A stretch of 64,000 nucleotides of DNA from Gordionus sp. m RMFG-2023 (lineage: Eukaryota > Nematomorpha > Gordioida > Chordodea > Parachordodidae), in NCBI RefSeq assembly GCF_954871325.1, contig NC_088776.1, forward strand, positions 53,090,569 to 53,154,568. Reading direction: 5' to 3'. The notes under the pieces were generated by a model that was not told where the DNA came from, did not search any database, and saw nothing but the letters and a program-made list of their open reading frames with translations. Shown here one piece after another: positions 1 through 12,132 of this stretch (position 1 is the stretch's first letter; each line of letters opens with the position of its first letter). The position numbers and the translations under genes are program-made.

Positions 1-1205
1 TTAAAGGACTGTCAATGGTAAAATACTTAACAAATAATAAGCATGCCCTAACTCTAATTAAAGATTGGTAAGCCTATATAGAATTTCCCGGTTTTTGATT
101 GCCATAGATTTTTTTTTTAAATTCAGTGAAATTTCTGCCAATCTCTTTCCTTTTTAGATGTGCTAAAAATTTATTTTTTAGATGTAAGTTCAAAATAACG
201 TTTTGTTTTGATGTTTCGCACTGAGCACGAGCCATTCCGGAACATGCTACTGAAAAAAAAATGATTTTTCACAATCACTAGCCTTTACACTATTTACAAT
301 AAGTATTGAATTTCAAACTTTCGATTTATCATTTAAAAAATATATGAAAATATATAAATTTCACACGCCCTTATTTTCATATTTTATGTAATATTATCCA
401 ATTCCCTTTCTTAATTTTCAAGTATAATCCTAATAATATTATATTAATTAATTTTAATTATATAATCACAATAATATTTTTAGGAAAAAAAAAATTATTT
501 TTGGATATTATTTTCTACCCCCAATATAGGTATATTTGGAAGCATCTACTACTTCGATTAACTTTAAGGTGAGAAAACTAACTTTATTCAGGTAATATAA
601 TATAACCAATCTTTTTGTTTTATTTCAATTTTTGTTTGCATTATTTTAAATTATTATTATATATAATAATAATAATTATTTTTTTTTTTAAACAATTTGA
701 TTTTAGAAATGTAAATATTTAAATTAAATTTATAATATTAATTTAATATTATATAAGAAATAATTTTTTAGGGTTTTTCAATCAATATAAAATACAATTT
801 TTAAGGATAAAAAAAAAGAAGGAAAAGAGAGATAAGGAGAATAAAAAAAATAAGATAATTATTGTAATGCATAATGAAAAAGGACTTAAAAGTTTATTTT
901 ATTATATCTTTGTTTTGTCTTTTGTAAACGAAGAATAACTTAAAACAAAAAGAACAGTTATGTAAATATTGTATAACATTCATAAAAAATATTATATCAA
1001 GCATATATGACATAATAAAAACAATTTTTTTTTGTATATTTTCATCCATTCTTTTAAATTGACACGTGCATACCTTTTTTTTTTGTGATCAATATGCGAC
1101 ATTTAAAATTATATAATTAATTAGTTATTAATATAAGTCCGTCTTATTTTCAAGTTTTTATTAGAATATGAAGTTATACAAACTTACAATTTATGGGGCT
1201 TTGAA
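1..1205. other. AT-rich gene-free flank
   Basis: No open frame with recognisable protein similarity, no RNA gene and no clear repeat termini are seen. The stretch is AT-rich with many A and T runs. Confidence 0.6.
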
Positions 1206-1403
1206 TAATGTTGTTAAACGGCTCGATTCAGAAAGTTTCTAAAAATGGCTAACTCAAGATTTTATCCAAATGTATATTAAGCGTGGAGATTTTGCGCATA
1301 GAACATTTATTGGCAAAATTTTGATTCTTAGGTTATAATATTTTGGCTATACTCTTGATCTAGCTGATTTTAAAAATCTGCCAAATCCCATTTAACAACA
1401 CTA
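1206..1403. mobile_element. MITE, copy 1 (TAGTGTTGTTAAA-type ends)
   Basis: A 198-bp non-coding element. It starts taatgttgttaaacggctc and ends tttaacaacacta, so its ends are inverted repeats that run on inward with decay. The flanks gctttgaa and gcttttgg resemble an 8-bp target duplication (6 of 8 match). The same element recurs at 1986, 5073, 25477, 39899, 41636, 49449 and 62636. The 8-bp duplication suggests mobilisation by a hAT-type transposase, which is inference. Confidence 0.75.
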
Positions 1404-1985
1404 GCTTTTGGACTGTGTTCTTTTTCTATTAGGAGAAAATGCAAACTCAGTTCGCCTTATATGCAGTGTATTTCAATTCAGACAGTTTGTATTGGTATAT
1501 TCTTTTTCTTGCATTTGTATTTTTTTTGCAACACAATATAATACATTATATATAATATAGTATATATTTTTTTTATAAACATAGGTGTGTTAAAAATAAA
1601 TATCTTGATTTTAATAAAATAAAAACCTCATTAAAAATTATATACGGTTTTGCATTTTAATATACTTTTTTTTTTTCGGGAAAAAACATAAAAAGAAATA
1701 TTAAATTATCATAAATTGATGAAAAAAAAAATTAAATTGATTTATAAAAAAAAATAAATATATTTGTAATATTGCAGAAATTTAAAAATAATTGATATTA
1801 TATAATAAAATAATGATATTGTATGATAAATTTAGTAAATGATTAATTTTTTCAATATTAAATGTATAAAACAGCCTATTTATAGAAGAGAAAAAAGGAG
1901 GTCATTACATCTAAATTTAATTTTAGTAATTCGAGTCTTAATTTACAGCCTATCGCTGACAAAATAAGCTTAACGCTATAGCAAC
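1404..1985. other. Gene-free AT-rich stretch
   Basis: Between two MITE copies. Nothing beyond A/T runs is recognised. Confidence 0.55.
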
Positions 1986-2206
1986 TTGTGTTTAAAAAGC
2001 CCGATTTGGGTCGATTTTTCAAAACGGCCCGATTAAGATTTTAGCCAAAATAACATTGTGTAAGCCTCAAGATTTGGTAAGTAGAAGTCCAACCCTCTCT
2101 GCCATCCATGATGAAAATCACCAGGCTTACACAATATTATTTTGGTCATAATTTTAATAGGGCAGTTTTTAAAAATCGACTCGAATTGGGCTTTTTAACA
2201 ACACTA
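1986..2206. mobile_element. MITE, copy 2
   Basis: About 221 bp with long inverted arms. The left arm reads aaagcccgatttgggtcg. The right arm reads cgactcgaattgggcttt followed by aacaacacta. The middle carries the family's conserved inner pair, gtaagcctcaag on the left and its complement-like ccaggcttac on the right. The target duplication is unclear, with only gcaa shared at both edges. Confidence 0.75.
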
Positions 2207-4440
2207 GCAAACACCATATAAGAGTAAGAAACTGAACTTTTAATTATATATTCCCTGCCATGCTGATAATATACCTCTTCACAAATTATTATATTCATAC
2301 AATGTTTACGGATATCAAACACAAATTATATTAGCTGATATAATATTATGTTTGAAGAACGTTTACCCATTTAGGAATATTTAAATTTAAGGACTTTCTG
2401 ACTTTGGGACCTCTATATTGAACTAACATTTTTCTGTTAACATTATAATAAATTTTCAATAATTCTTGAAATATTAACAGTATTATTGAGAACCAATTTA
2501 AGAGAGTGCTAGGTTTTTTAAAAAAAATTGGTTAATGATTAGCACAATAAACTTATTATCAGCATAGACTGCTCACTCGTTATTAGATTTGGAATATATT
2601 TTGAAAAAAATGCCCTCCATATTTTGATTGACATTTTTCAAATTATTCATCATCATTTTGAATTTTGATACATTTGAGGATGAACTTTCAGTGAATATCC
2701 TTTTTTAAATCGAAACTTAAAGCTATTTTACCGGTTATTGTGAATTTTATAAATGTTTTTTATCAATTATTTATAAGAATTTATTAATAAAAGTAAAGCC
2801 CCTCACTAGCAGTGAGTAAATTAGTTTTTATTAAATATTATTTTAAAAAAAACGAGTTGTATAATATTAATTAATTTGTTGAAATAGTAATTATTGCACA
2901 CTAAATAAAATATTTTTTTTTGGGATGATATATTATTATTATCTCTATTCAAACATAGACACTACACTATCTTATCTCTTTTGGGCAAGGGCAATATCGC
3001 GAAGGTATTATCGTGGAAAACTTTGGACTAAATATCTTTTAGCAAAACTTTTATTGCGAATCCATTGTAGCGAAGCGTTTATCGGTAAGGAATATAATTT
3101 AAAAAAATATGAATTAATTTATGAAGAATTAAATACAAATTTTTATCTTTTGCCCTATACACTAAATATATTTTACCATGGTAGCCTTTAAAAAACCCTC
3201 AATTTACCTAAACTTAGAAAAAAATATTATAAAACAATCAACTAGTTTCATCATCGTTATATTAAGATTCCAGAATAAGCAGCTTAGAATATAAATCAGA
3301 TAATATTCGTGTAATTGAATACATTTTAGTAAAATATAAATAATTTTTTAAGAAACGAGTTAGGAAATATCAAGCAATTTTTTTTTGTAAATATTATACA
3401 CATTTTTATTTAAAAAAAGAAGTTACAGATCACCTTTAAATGAATAATATGCAACTTTTTTAGCCGGACCTAAAATAATTCGAATTTTGGTGACAATTAA
3501 TGGCAGAAAGGAATTTATGCTATTTATATTAAGGTCCCCTCCTCCAAGTAATCTCAAGTTAAAGCTGTGTTATTTCAAAATTTTGCCCTCAAGATTAGAG
3601 ACATTATAAAATTATGTATAAATAATCATGTTAGATGTACGAGATGGCAAACCTTTTTACATTATTTTTTATTAATAAAAAGGATTATAATCGATTGCAC
3701 AAACAAAATATTATTAATATAATTTTTAAACATAATTGAAAAAAGGTGAATCAAAATGACAATAAAAGACCTGACGCCACAAAAGTTTATTTATATAATA
3801 TATATTATACTTTATCCTTTTTACATTCATGATAGATAGATTTTCTTCATATCTATTATGTATTATTATAATATGTGGTCATTTGGCAAAATGTTAAGAA
3901 TATGTGTTTGTTATAATAAGTTTTTGTTTGCATTTAAGATTTATCGGATCAAATTTGCTTTATTAAAATGTCCCAGTAGTTAACTCATTTAAAATATTCA
4001 AACAGGCTTTTTTTTTATAGTATATGTTAAAACACAAAAAGTATAATTTCTAATTATTAAAATTAATTAAATATGATATTTATTCGATCTAATAATTAAT
4101 ATAATAATATTTTAAAATACAAGAAGGTTATTTAAATAAAAGTCAATAATTATTAATATTATTATAATCCTTCAATGGTCAAAGTCAAATTTATTAAAAT
4201 AAACCCCTCTTTTTAAATATTTATTTATGTCTATTACATTAAGATCTTCATTTGAAATGTGCTTTAAACCAATTTTAATTTATTTAGGCATGAGAATTAT
4301 CAAAATTTTTAGTAGACAATATTCTAGGAATTCTAAAAGTAAATTTCAATAAAATAAATAACTAGTTGTACTTATAAAAATAAAATTCGTTCAGAGGCCA
4401 ACAGTAAAGATTTCAGGGCTTCACCTAAGTCATATATTTA
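2207..4440. other. Gene-free AT-rich stretch
   Basis: No gene is supported. A short open frame near 2925-3191 has no recognisable domain. Its middle (tattgcgaatccattgtagc) resembles a repeat also seen near 18.1 kb and 43.0 kb, so it is treated as repeat sequence. Confidence 0.5.
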
Positions 4441-4443
4441 GGC

Positions 4444-4599
4444 CAGAGCTAGACCGGATTTTTTTTTAATTGCGTCGGATAGACTTACACCTATCCCAAG
4501 TCTCCCACCTAAAGAAAAATTCGCATAGGCTCCTCATTATATTTTAGGCTCCATCCCTCTTCTGCGCGGGAGTTTAGGAGGTGTCCGGTATGCCACTGG
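4444..4599. repeat. Possible short hAT-type MITE
   Basis: The segment is less AT-rich than its surroundings. It begins cagagctagaccgga and ends in the complement of cagtggcataccgga, so the ends form an imperfect inverted repeat of hAT style. No matching 8-bp flanking duplication is visible, so the call is weak. It lies about 260 bp upstream of the DMRT start codon. Confidence 0.35.
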
Positions 4600-4860
4600 T
4601 TTTATTATATATATTTTTATTATGATACCAGAAAACGCGTCATATAATTGAAAAATATTTAAAATTTTATTGTATTTAATATTATTGATTGATATGTATA
4701 TTTTATTGATATATGGCTATGATTGACATTAGATATATAACAACTTTTTTAGATATTATAATTGCTATTTAAATTATATTATATTATATATTATTTATTT
4801 TTTTTATATTAAATTTTAATTATATAAAAAAAATATATTAAAATTCGATTTTTAAATATA

Positions 4861-7800
4861 ATGATAACATCGTCTCAATTGATATACCAACCGATTTATG
4901 ATAATGGAGCAAGGTAAAAACAAAATATTTTTTTTAAAGAAATTTAAGTTAAAAATATAAGGATAGTAAACTAGATAAGATATGAGTAAACCTATAATTT
5001 CATTTCAAATAAAAAAAAAATATATTATAAAAAATTTTATTGGGGGGAGTTGGGTTTCTTTATAATATTATATAGTGTGGTAAAACGGCTCGGCTAACTT
5101 AATATTTTATTAGGAAAATTATTATGCAAGCCTTATGATTTTGCTCAGAGGTGGCACAAAGGTTTGAACATCTATTAACGATCTCGAGGCTTAGACAATT
5201 TTTTTTGGCGAAAATAAAAATGACTCAAATTGAGCCTTTAAACAATACTAATATTATAATTAAAAGATATTTCAAATTTAACGATAAGATATCTTCACTA
5301 TATATACTAATGTAATTAGTAATAATAAATAACAAGGAATAAAAATTTAATTTGAAGAAAAGTCTTTTTTAATATTATTATATCGGAAGTGGTAAAATTT
5401 AAAAAAAAAATTATGGCCCCATAAACCGCAACCCTATATAAAAAAATATTATATGATTTATAATGAATGAAGTTATAATATAATGAAGTTATAATTAATG
5501 ATGTTAAAAATACCAGAATTTAATGAATCTCAAAATCTTTATCTATTGGACGGTCGTCATCTTCAAAATTTATACTATATAAAAGTCAAAACGAGGAAAT
5601 AAGTGTTGATTAAGCTAAAGTTTATTATATTTTTAAGTAAAAGATACGAAATATATATCGCTACCATGTCCAGGTTCACTATCAGAGGGTCTGTATATGA
5701 CACTAACTATATTATAATCTAAGGGGGGTGTTTTTTTTAAGTGATTCAATAACGTCATCATATGGTATTCTATTCTCCCAACTTAAAAAAATATAAAATA
5801 ATTAGGGGAAATGGAGGTTAAAGCAAGCCCCATAAGTCAACCTCAATAATATTGAAAAGGGACTAGAGAACGTTATTATTTGTTCCTCTTTATTAGTTCT
5901 GTAGGAGAATTAAATTAAAAAAATATTATATCTTATTGCTTTTTTTTCTTTCACAATTTTAATTCATCTGAATTTTTTTTTCGGAAACGGTTGAACCGTA
6001 AATTTATCCGGACGGCCCGATCCTTGATATATTTTTTTTAATTGTCCCGAAAAACCTTTACATTTTTATACTGAAAAAGTTCGAATTTTTAAATAATTCT
6101 ATAAACAAATCCAAAAATATGTGAAAATTTTAAAATATATTAAAATTTTTTCCTGGGCTCGGCCCCAATGTAAAAAATATTAGGCCCCACCAGGGCTGAA
6201 TAGAATATTTTTTAAAAAATAGGCCTGCCGAAAAATTTGATAGAAAAACATTGATGACTTAAAATTTTATCGCGATAATCTTCATACATAAAAAGATTAT
6301 TTTTATATAAATAAAATTCATAATTTTAAAAAATCACACACATTGCAGAATTTATTTAATTAACTTCGAAATATGAATTAAAATTTTTGCCATGGTCGTA
6401 TTTCTCAGGGTTGAAGGGCAAAATTTATATTATGAATCGATTTTGAAAGACGTGTTTTTTAAAATACGATATGTCGTTTCCTAAAATATCTTCAATAAGA
6501 TATTTTTTCACAGAACGTCTTTTAAGATTCGTTATATTTATTTTTATTGAATATGTAACATTGATTTTTCAAATAAATCTCTGCAAAAATTTATTATATG
6601 CCCTTTAAAAAAAATCTATCATTATATCTTCTATATATTTAAAAATTCGTAAATTTCAAAAGAGAAACAATATGCCAGTTTACAAACCGGTTCCAATATT
6701 CATATAAGCGTCAAAGATTTTATTATTAAGGATCAGCCCATAGATCCATCTCGAGAAAAATTTTAGATAATTTTCCAGCCTCAAGCTTTAATTTCCCCAC
6801 AGCCCTTTATTATTATTTTTTGGAGGAAAAATATAAAATTTACATTCAAAGTTTTAATAAATTTAAGAAATTATTGACAGACCCAGTTCAAAAAATATTT
6901 TTATGTATATAAATGGCCCTGCCTAGTCCAATATTTTTTGTTAGCTTTGGGTCGTACCGGGCATATCTTTGATAGAAATTAAACAACTATTTGCTAAATA
7001 TTTTAACAAGCATTAAAATATCTGATCAAAATAAATTATATTTGATTTTTTTTAATATTTAACCCCTTATAAACACAGCTGTAGAGTCATGTCAATAAAA
7101 GCAATGAAACGTATTTTTTTTAAACGTGCCCTATTCTAGTTATATACTTCTAATCCACTTTTAACTTTAAGATTATCTATTCATTTGCTCAATAAAATTT
7201 TATATAGCCACTTTCTTTGTTATATATCTATAGTGTTTTTTTATTTTAAGGAAGCCCAAATGTGCTAGATGTAGGAACCACGAGATCATAAGCTGGTTAA
7301 AGGGTCACAAAAAGGTTTGCGCTTACAAAGATTGCAATTGTTCTAAATGCGTTCTGATAGTTGAGAGGCAACGCATAATGGCGGCCCAGGTGGCTCTCAA
7401 AAGAGAACAGGCGGCGGAAGATGCAGCCTTAGTAGCTAAACAGCACTTGAAATATATCGAAGAAGGCCCACTTTATAATGATAATAAAGTTGAAATACTG
7501 TCAGACGATGAAGAAATAATTGGAAGAAAAAAATTTCAGGATAATGAGGAAAATTGGGGTATAAACATTTATATTATATAAAACATCGTCGTTGGTTTTG
7601 CTGGAATGTGGGCTCTATTTTTTCTAATTTTTACAGTTTTTGAAAAGTAGTTTATTTTTATATGACAAAAATAAGTAAATAAGTTAGTTGCCAGTATTAA
7701 AGCCAAATAAGTAAAATATAAAGCTTTGTTTATATTTTCATGTAACCATGTCAACTATACTCATTTATACGATATAAATTACTTGTGATAAGAAGTTATT

Positions 7801-9066
7801 AATTTTTTATATATACTTACTTACATTTCAAATGTATCTGATAACGTGTTTTATATGAATTTTTTTTAGCGAATCTTCTTGGTAAAAATAAAGTAATCAA
7901 AGAATGCAGAAGTACGACACAAGAAATATTTACCAGATTATCTTATTCCAGCTTGTCAGACGCTAACATTGTCAAAAAACGATTGTACAGTTCGGTTTCA
8001 GATATTTTAGATAATAATATACTATGTGACGATTATAAAAGAACTATTGAGACTTACCCTTATCTTGAATATTTGGATAATAACCACTCTTCCAGAAGTA
8101 AAACAATCATTAAATTATGTAACTTGATTTATTTTGTTTTATATGATTGTTCCATATATAGTTAAGCTCGATAGATGGTCGAATCATACTAATCTTTCGC
8201 CAGCATCCTTAATATCACCGAGGAAAGCAGTAATTAAGCCCCTTCCTAAACCTATATTGAATCATCTGCTGAAAGATAATAGAAGGAACAAGAAGATTCG
8301 AAAATTAATTACTCCCAAGGTTTTCTCTCTATTCCAAAATTTTAATTTTTCACTTTTAATCTTTGTTCTTGTAATTTTTTAATTAGTTCAGTTCATGTTA
8401 AGTTATCACACTTTATTATACGAAATACTATAACTTTCTTGAAACAATAATTATTTAAAATTTCGTTTCCCTACTATTTCCCATTTTATTTTGAAAAATA
8501 TAAATATTTGAATAAAGAAATTGCTTAGAGATCATCTTTCGAATTCCACTCGGAATACCGATCCTTGCTTCATCATCCCTTATGACACCACCAAAATTTA
8601 CCCAGATAATAACAACGGGGTAATGATGCTATTCAATCAATCCTACGAAAACTATTTTTCAAGCATGAGAGATCATTTCCAAAATTTTAACTATTTTCCT
8701 CCTTCTCCGTTTTCCAACAACTACTCTTCAGCAATATTACCTTTTCCCAATTTGCCGATAGAAGGGCATCACTCCTTGACGCAAAACATACCCTTTTTTA
8801 ACACATATTACCTCAATCCTAGCAATCTTATATTTAATCCTACCAGCAGTTCCATTGATGACTTCGAAACAAATTCGTGCGATCGAAGCCAACATAAATC
8901 CATGGAGAAAAAGTTGTTGATTAAAGAAAGGCGTTTTAACAATCAGGATTTATACGAGCAAAAAATGAAGCATTCATCTTGTATCCATCCGATCATCAAT
9001 GGTGAGAATTCATCGAAACGAGGCAGAGATTCTTTATGGAGACCTATAAGGATGACTGATTTATAA
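4861..9066 (+). CDS. DM-domain (DMRT family) transcription factor, five exons
   Basis: Exons are 4861-4913, 7251-7558, 7870-8097, 8162-8319 and 8518-9066. All junctions have GT/AG and phases agree, giving 1296 bp and 431 aa. Exon 1 encodes only [18 protein letters not shown] up to its split last codon. Exon 2 continues [11 protein letters not shown] and contains the whole DM zinc module: C22, C25, H37, C41 and H28, C46, C48, C51 are all present, followed by the [14 protein letters not shown] helix. DM proteins bind DNA and usually act in sex or neural differentiation. Residues past about 90 form an acidic then Ser/Asn/Pro-rich tail that I do not recognise, and no DMA motif is seen. Intron 1 is 2337 bp and holds a MITE; introns 2-4 are 311, 64 and 198 bp. 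A polyadenylation signal aataaa lies at 9103-9108. Exons 1 and 3-5 are inferred from splice sites and phase only. The exact DMRT subfamily is unresolved. Confidence 0.82.
5073..5250. mobile_element. MITE, copy 3, in DMRT intron 1
   Basis: A 178-bp copy starting tagtgtggtaaaacggctcg and ending ttaaacaatacta. It is flanked on both sides by the perfect 8-bp duplication atattata (5065-5072 and 5251-5258), which fixes the ends of this family. Confidence 0.85.
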
Positions 9067-9102
9067 TTGACATCAAATAAGGAATTTCAAATCAATTTTT
9101 AT

Positions 9103-9108
9103 AATAAA
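9103..9108 (+). promoter_or_regulatory. Polyadenylation signal of the DMRT gene
   Basis: A canonical aataaa hexamer 37 bp after the stop codon of the last DMRT exon. Confidence 0.6.
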
Positions 9109-9774
9109 TATCATAAAAAGCTTATAAAAATAAGTATGTTTTATTTATATTATAGTAATATTTAATATATATAATATATATATATATATTGCATGGATTC
9201 TAATGTATGTGTGTTGTGTGGTTAATAAATTAACGCATAAACATTATTATTATTTCTTTTTTAATATTCTGCATCACCAGTGGCGTATCCAGGATTTTCT
9301 TATAGGGGGGGGGATTTTTTTTGTGGGCTTCGCCCCCAAACCTCTTTTACCTGGCCTTCGGCCAGCTTTCTTACGGGCCGGGTCTTATGTTTTAGCTATT
9401 TTATTCTATTAAATTATTCATAATTTAATAATAATTATATTTCTATTTTTAACTATTATTTACTAAATCGTGATTATGGATATTACAAGCCTATTTTTTA
9501 TTATTTCAAGTTAGGTATATTATATTTAATAAGGTTTTTTTAAATGTAAAGTTGAAATAAAGTTTAATGTCATTTTTTTTATAAAATTTGCTTTAAAAAC
9601 TAGCCTCAGCTTAAATTCTCGTACAATATAAGTAGAATATAATTTTTTTATTGAAAATACTAATAGTAGTGTGTATAAAATATTTACTAGAAAATAATTA
9701 AATTAACAAGTTTTTTTTAACTACTTATCAAATACAATATTATACAAATTTTTTTATTAAATACTATGATTATA

Positions 9775-10515
9775 ATGTGATTTTTAATTTTCGTGGGAAT
9801 GTTGCCAATTCATAAAGAATCTCGTTTGTCGTTGGAACCAAATCTCTGTGGATATTTAACAGAGCTAACCTATTTAGCCGAGATTCATTAAAATATGTTT
9901 TCAACCTTCTCAGGTTGGAACAAGTCCTTTCATTCGTTCATGTTTTAATAAGCAAACATGCAAGAATATAAAATAACTTCAAAATATTAGGAAATTGAGC
10001 CAAGGTTTCTTTATACCTATTGAGCGCATCAATATGCTGAGGTAAAATAGCTAAACGTAGTAAATATTTATACCACAATTCGAATTCACTGATTAAATTT
10101 ATTTCAGTATCAATGGAATAAAATTTTGCTAAATATTTAATTTTACCAATAGTGGCATTAGAAAACGAAGAAGGATCTTTGCATTTATCTAAAAACCGTA
10201 CTTTTATTTGCGATAAAAAAGTATCTAAGAATGGGATGAAAAGGGATATTTTATAATATTCTTCAGTTGAGCCAATATTTATTTTACATCTCAATAATCG
10301 CCTAGGTGCTAGACAAGTTTAATTAGTGTTATATCATAAAATTTAGCCTTCGATTCAACGTCTAGATAAATATTATGAAAATATTTATCTACAATCATTC
10401 TTATTGTATCTACCTGTTCATATATATTTTCATCCAAATCAATAACCTGAACCAAATCTAAATTTGGTTTTTGTAAATTTCTACAAAGTAGTGAGCTAAA
10501 AATAATTTATTGATG
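9775..10515 (-). pseudogene. hAT transposase C-terminal fragment (52 kDa repressor-like)
   Basis: Minus-strand pieces match the hAT lineage found in invertebrates as '52 kDa repressor of the inhibitor of the protein kinase'-like proteins. From the N-terminal side: a NLDLVQVIDLDENIYEQ segment near 10470-10420, the segment EYYKISLFIPFLDTFLSQIK near 10260-10200, and the hAT dimerisation domain CSNLRRLKTYFNESR / RLNRLALLNIHRDLVPTTNE near 9930-9820. At least two in-frame stops or frame changes interrupt it, one just before the dimerisation domain. The catalytic N-terminal half is absent. It would have catalysed cut-and-paste transposition of its host element. Confidence 0.8.
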
Positions 10516-10849
10516 CAACTAGCAGCAATGATAAACTCTGATTAATCAATTGAATTCAATAATGATATCGCTTCTGACGACACATTACTTTTTTTCATGC
10601 TCAGCCTTATTTAACTTTTATATTTCTATTTCTACTGTTCTACAAAATGGAAGTAAAAATGAAAAATATTTAAAAAATTATAGATATATATTAATAATTA
10701 AAATATTATTAAAAATACTTATTAATTCTAACTCACTAATAATTTTGAATTTAATAAAACAATTATATATAAATTTTATTTTATTTATAAAATTAACAAA
10801 AAAGTTTTTAATATAAAACAAATGACTATATTTGAGAAACTAGGAGGGA

Positions 10850-12088
10850 AATGGGAGTGTTTCGAAAAAACATTTGTAGTTCCCCTTTAGGATTTCAAAT
10901 TGGACTTTTTGTTTAAGAGATAGGGACTCGTTTTTGACCCCTGTCCTTAACGAAATTCTTCTACCCCCCTCAACAATAAGGATTTTATTTCTCCCTTAGA
11001 TTTTACAATCATTCCGCACGAGGAACTATGTCTTTTAGGTTCCCCTATCGGTTTTTCAACCTCCCTTTGTCAAAAAACTTTTGACGATTTGATCCAGTCC
11101 CTTTCCAATTCACTCAAAATTTTCCTCATCTCCCCAAGCATCAGTTCTTCTTTCTCACCAAAAAATGTCTTTTTCTACCTAAATTCTTACATTTATTTAA
11201 ATCTTCCCCCGTTTTCCAGTACAATACTCTCCTTACGGTCTTCGAATTAAAATTTAAACATTTTATCGAATCCCTTTTAGGCTTAAATTTTTCCGATTTC
11301 AATTGGTCCCTCGCCTCTATGCCCGCTTACCGGGGTGGACTGGGATTGTCACCCCCTTCCTTATGGCAATTGCGTGTTTTCTTTCATCTCGAATATCCTT
11401 CGCCGATTCTATTTCCTCGCTTATCGAGTTGGACGATCCCCTTCTATCTTCAGCTAAACAAGAGTGGCTTACTCTAATCACCCAAGGCTCCGAACAGCCA
11501 ATTTCCTGTCATCTAAAGAGCTTCCTGGTCCCTATGCTTCAATGCTCGTTTGAAAAACTTTGTATGTATCCTGAGCTAACTAACCTTCAACTGCTCAGAA
11601 ACGCAAAAAAAAACTCTAACGGCCATAAATGGCTAGACGCGATTCCGAGTGGTAAAAAGGAAACGTTACTCACAGACGATGAGTTTCAAACTGCCATTGG
11701 CCATAGGCTTGGTTGCCTTATCCCTTCTGTGGACACCTGTGCTGCCTGTCACAAACAGGATGATCCTTTCTCTAGACATTGTTTCTCGTGCCTCAAAGTC
11801 AGTGGCCGTTTCCTGAGGCACGACTTCCTTAATAGGTTAATCGGCAAAGCCTTGATTTCGGCCGGTTTCCCCAATAGTTTGGAACCATTGGGTCTCCTAA
11901 ATGCTGACGGTAAGCGCCCTGACGGCATGTCTTTAACGTCTTGGCACGGCGGCAAAAGACTTGTCTGGGACGTCTCTTGTGTTACCTCCTTTCCGGCTAA
12001 CGGAAATACCGACCCCTTGGAACTACAAGAACCAATAAGTTTAATAAATATAGATTCCTCCCTAACTCTTTTATATTTATTCCCCTAA
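10850..12088 (+). pseudogene. Non-LTR retroelement 3' half: RT thumb side, zinc knuckle and endonuclease
   Basis: The plus strand carries the part that follows the reverse transcriptase core in R2-like/REL-endonuclease retroelements. In order: LGSPIG near 11035, a helical stretch, WSLASMPAYRGGLGL at 11304, then in another frame IGHRLGCLIP and a C-x2-C / H-x4-C knuckle (CAACHKQDDPFSRHC) near 11730-11790. It ends with GKRPDGMSL and RLVWDVSC near 11910-11980, a PD-(D/E)xK-type endonuclease signature. The reading frame changes at least twice, once near 11370. Its natural N-terminal partner lies just downstream on the opposite strand, so this half is inverted relative to the RT core. Confidence 0.8.
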
Positions 12089-12132
12089 TTTTTAGCGTCC
12101 TTGGAAACCCCGCTCCCCAATCCCTAAAGTTC

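Noticed and set aside
2925-3191. 88-codon open frame as a possible upstream DMRT exon
   Set aside because: No DMRT-like sequence. Exon 1 at 4861-4913 fits in phase and sense. Part of this frame resembles dispersed repeat sequence.
10550-10816. 88-codon hydrophobic open frame
   Set aside because: Made of AT-rich low-complexity codons (I, L, N, K, Y). It sits inside a transposon and has no recognisable motif.
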